Shown piece after piece: positions 5,571-6,225 of a stretch of DNA of 6,225 nucleotides. Origin of the DNA: Pseudomonadota bacterium (lineage in GTDB: Bacteria > Pseudomonadota > Gammaproteobacteria > Steroidobacterales > Steroidobacteraceae); contig CANGMU010000141.1 of assembly GCA_947454665.1 (NCBI GenBank), positions 1-6,225 on the forward strand, read 5' to 3'. The notes under the pieces are model-generated. The model was given only the letters and a program-made list of their open reading frames with translations. It had not been told where the DNA came from and ran no database searches. The stretch's first letter is position 1, and the number at the start of each line of letters is the position of its first letter. A program made the translations under genes and the position numbers.

Positions 5571-5903
5571 ATGACGGCATCTCTCTCACCTTCCGAAGAC
5601 CTGCTGGCGATCGCGCTCGACTGGCGTGCGGCCGGCCTGCCCGTTGCCCTGGCTACGGTGGTCGAGACCTGGGGTTCCGCGCCGCGTCCGGCCGGCAGCC
5701 AGCTGGTCTGTAACGATCGCGGTGCCTTTGCCGGCTCGGTATCGGGCGGCTGCGTCGAGGTGGCCGTGATCGAGGCCGCGCAGCAGGTGATGGCCAATGG
5801 CCGCACGCAGCTGCTGTCCTTCGGCGTGAGCGATGAACAGGCCTGGTCCGTGGGCCTGGCATGCGGCGGTCGCATCCGCGTCTTCGTCGAGCCGGTGGAG
5901 TAG
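5571..5903 (+). CDS. XdhC/CoxI-family protein, N-terminal domain only (molybdenum cofactor maturation)
   Basis: This 110-residue protein consists only of the XdhC_CoxI domain. Visible motifs are VALATVVETWGSAPRPAGSQ (25-44), GSVSGGCVEVAVIEAA (55-70, with Cys61) and GLACGGRIRVFVE (95-107, with Cys98). XdhC-type proteins bind molybdenum cofactor in the cytoplasm, protect its sulfurated form and hand it to xanthine-oxidase-family apoenzymes. Single-chain XdhC proteins carry a second Rossmann domain; here that domain is in the next gene, 4 nt downstream. The protein ends cleanly after the VFVEPVE strand, a natural domain end, so it does not look like a frameshift product. It diverges from the molybdenum hydroxylase operon across 69 nt, pointing to that enzyme as client. 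An in-frame stop at 5558-5560 rules out a longer start. The ribosome site is poor: GGGACGG lies 13 nt upstream. Confidence 0.9.
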   Translation: MTASLSPSEDLLAIALDWRAAGLPVALATVVETWGSAPRPAGSQLVCNDRGAFAGSVSGGCVEVAVIEAAQQVMANGRTQLLSFGVSDEQAWSVGLACGGRIRVFVEPVE

Positions 5904-5907
5904 GGCG

Positions 5908-6225
5908 ATGCGCAGGGACACCCTCGCTGCCTTGCGCGCCGCGCAGTCCCGGTCGCAGGCCGTGGTGCTGGCCACCGCCCTTGATGGCAGTGCGCAGCGC
6001 CTGTTGTTCCCTGAGGCACTGGATGCGGAACCCGCCGCGCTGGCCGATGCCGTGCGCCTCGCGCTCGCCACGGACCGTGCGGCCGTGATCCTGCAGTACG
6101 GCGTTGAGTGGCTGCTCGCTCCGCACAATCCGCCGTTGCGGCTTGTCGTTGTCGGCGCCGTTCATATCGCGGAATTCCTGTGCCCGATGGCGCGGCTTGC
6201 CGGCTATGACGTGACCGTCATCGAT
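5908..6225 (+). CDS. XdhC-family protein with C-terminal Rossmann domain (3' partial)
   Basis: An open frame begins at ATG 5908 and runs off the window end after 106 residues without a stop. Residues 1-83 form a variable, Ala/Arg/Leu-rich N-terminal segment. From about residue 84, RLVVVGAVHIAEFLCPMARL followed by AGYDVTVID is the first beta-alpha-beta unit of the XdhC C-terminal Rossmann domain; GAVHIA is the hallmark loop in place of the classical GxGxxG. The rest of the domain must lie beyond the edge. It starts 4 nt after the stop of the XdhC N-terminal-domain gene, with GGAG (5897-5900) inside that gene's last codons at 7-nt spacing, so the two are very likely co-transcribed and coupled. 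Together they supply both halves of a usual XdhC, and probably act jointly in cofactor insertion into the divergent molybdenum enzyme. From memory, similar split pairs exist in other Proteobacteria. Confidence 0.88.
   Translation, partial: MRRDTLAALRAAQSRSQAVVLATALDGSAQRLLFPEALDAEPAALADAVRLALATDRAAVILQYGVEWLLAPHNPPLRLVVVGAVHIAEFLCPMARLAGYDVTVID

Noticed and set aside
5897..5910. A frameshift breaking one XdhC gene into two
   Set aside because: The first product ends at a complete domain, the second has its own start and GGAG site plus an added N-terminal segment, and the gap is a normal operon spacing.
1..6225. A new defence, toxin-antitoxin, CRISPR or mobile system
   Set aside because: No nuclease, transposase, integrase, reverse transcriptase or repeat array could be recognised on either strand. 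The content is metabolic, envelope and tRNA genes.

Overview
The window is GC-rich (roughly 60-65% by eye), densely coded chromosomal DNA from a Gram-negative bacterium. The Sec, Tat and lipoprotein-type signals, the near-E. coli tRNA-Glu, and the gene types fit a gammaproteobacterium, perhaps of the Xanthomonadales/Lysobacterales or Nevskiales kind. This placement is an inference, because no ribosomal or marker protein gene is present.

Left part (1-897, plus strand): the tail of a small membrane protein is followed after 29 nt by a secreted SYLF/Ysc84-domain protein. A strong hairpin terminator comes next, then a tRNA-Glu(TTC) gene with encoded CCA and a likely promoter of its own.

Middle part (901-2817): a minus-strand gene for a 495-residue exported or lipid-anchored protein of unknown function ends only 3 nt from the tRNA. 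A divergent plus-strand gene encodes a 103-residue multi-span membrane protein. Their 81-nt shared upstream region holds a 14-bp dyad within a larger symmetric element. A 14-bp perfect-stem hairpin then separates the membrane gene from the next, convergent operon.

Right part (2829-6225): a two-gene minus-strand operon encodes a molybdenum hydroxylase of the isoquinoline 1-oxidoreductase (IorAB) type. It consists of a 152-residue two-[2Fe-2S] subunit and a 733-residue molybdopterin subunit carrying a Tat signal that ends in a lipobox. No FAD subunit and no cytochrome are seen. Diverging from it is a plus-strand pair for molybdenum cofactor maturation: an XdhC/CoxI N-terminal-domain protein and, 4 nt later, a separate protein with the XdhC Rossmann domain, cut off by the window end. 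XdhC-type proteins load sulfurated molybdenum cofactor into such enzymes in the cytoplasm, so the four genes form one enzyme-plus-maturation locus around a shared 69-bp promoter region.

No mobile element, CRISPR array, prophage or defence system is visible. No stretch over 300 bases lacks a gene. The most unusual points are the Tat-lipoprotein signature on the molybdenum subunit, the split XdhC pair, the unknown 495-residue exported protein with a conserved-looking Trp-rich core, and the dyad upstream of it.
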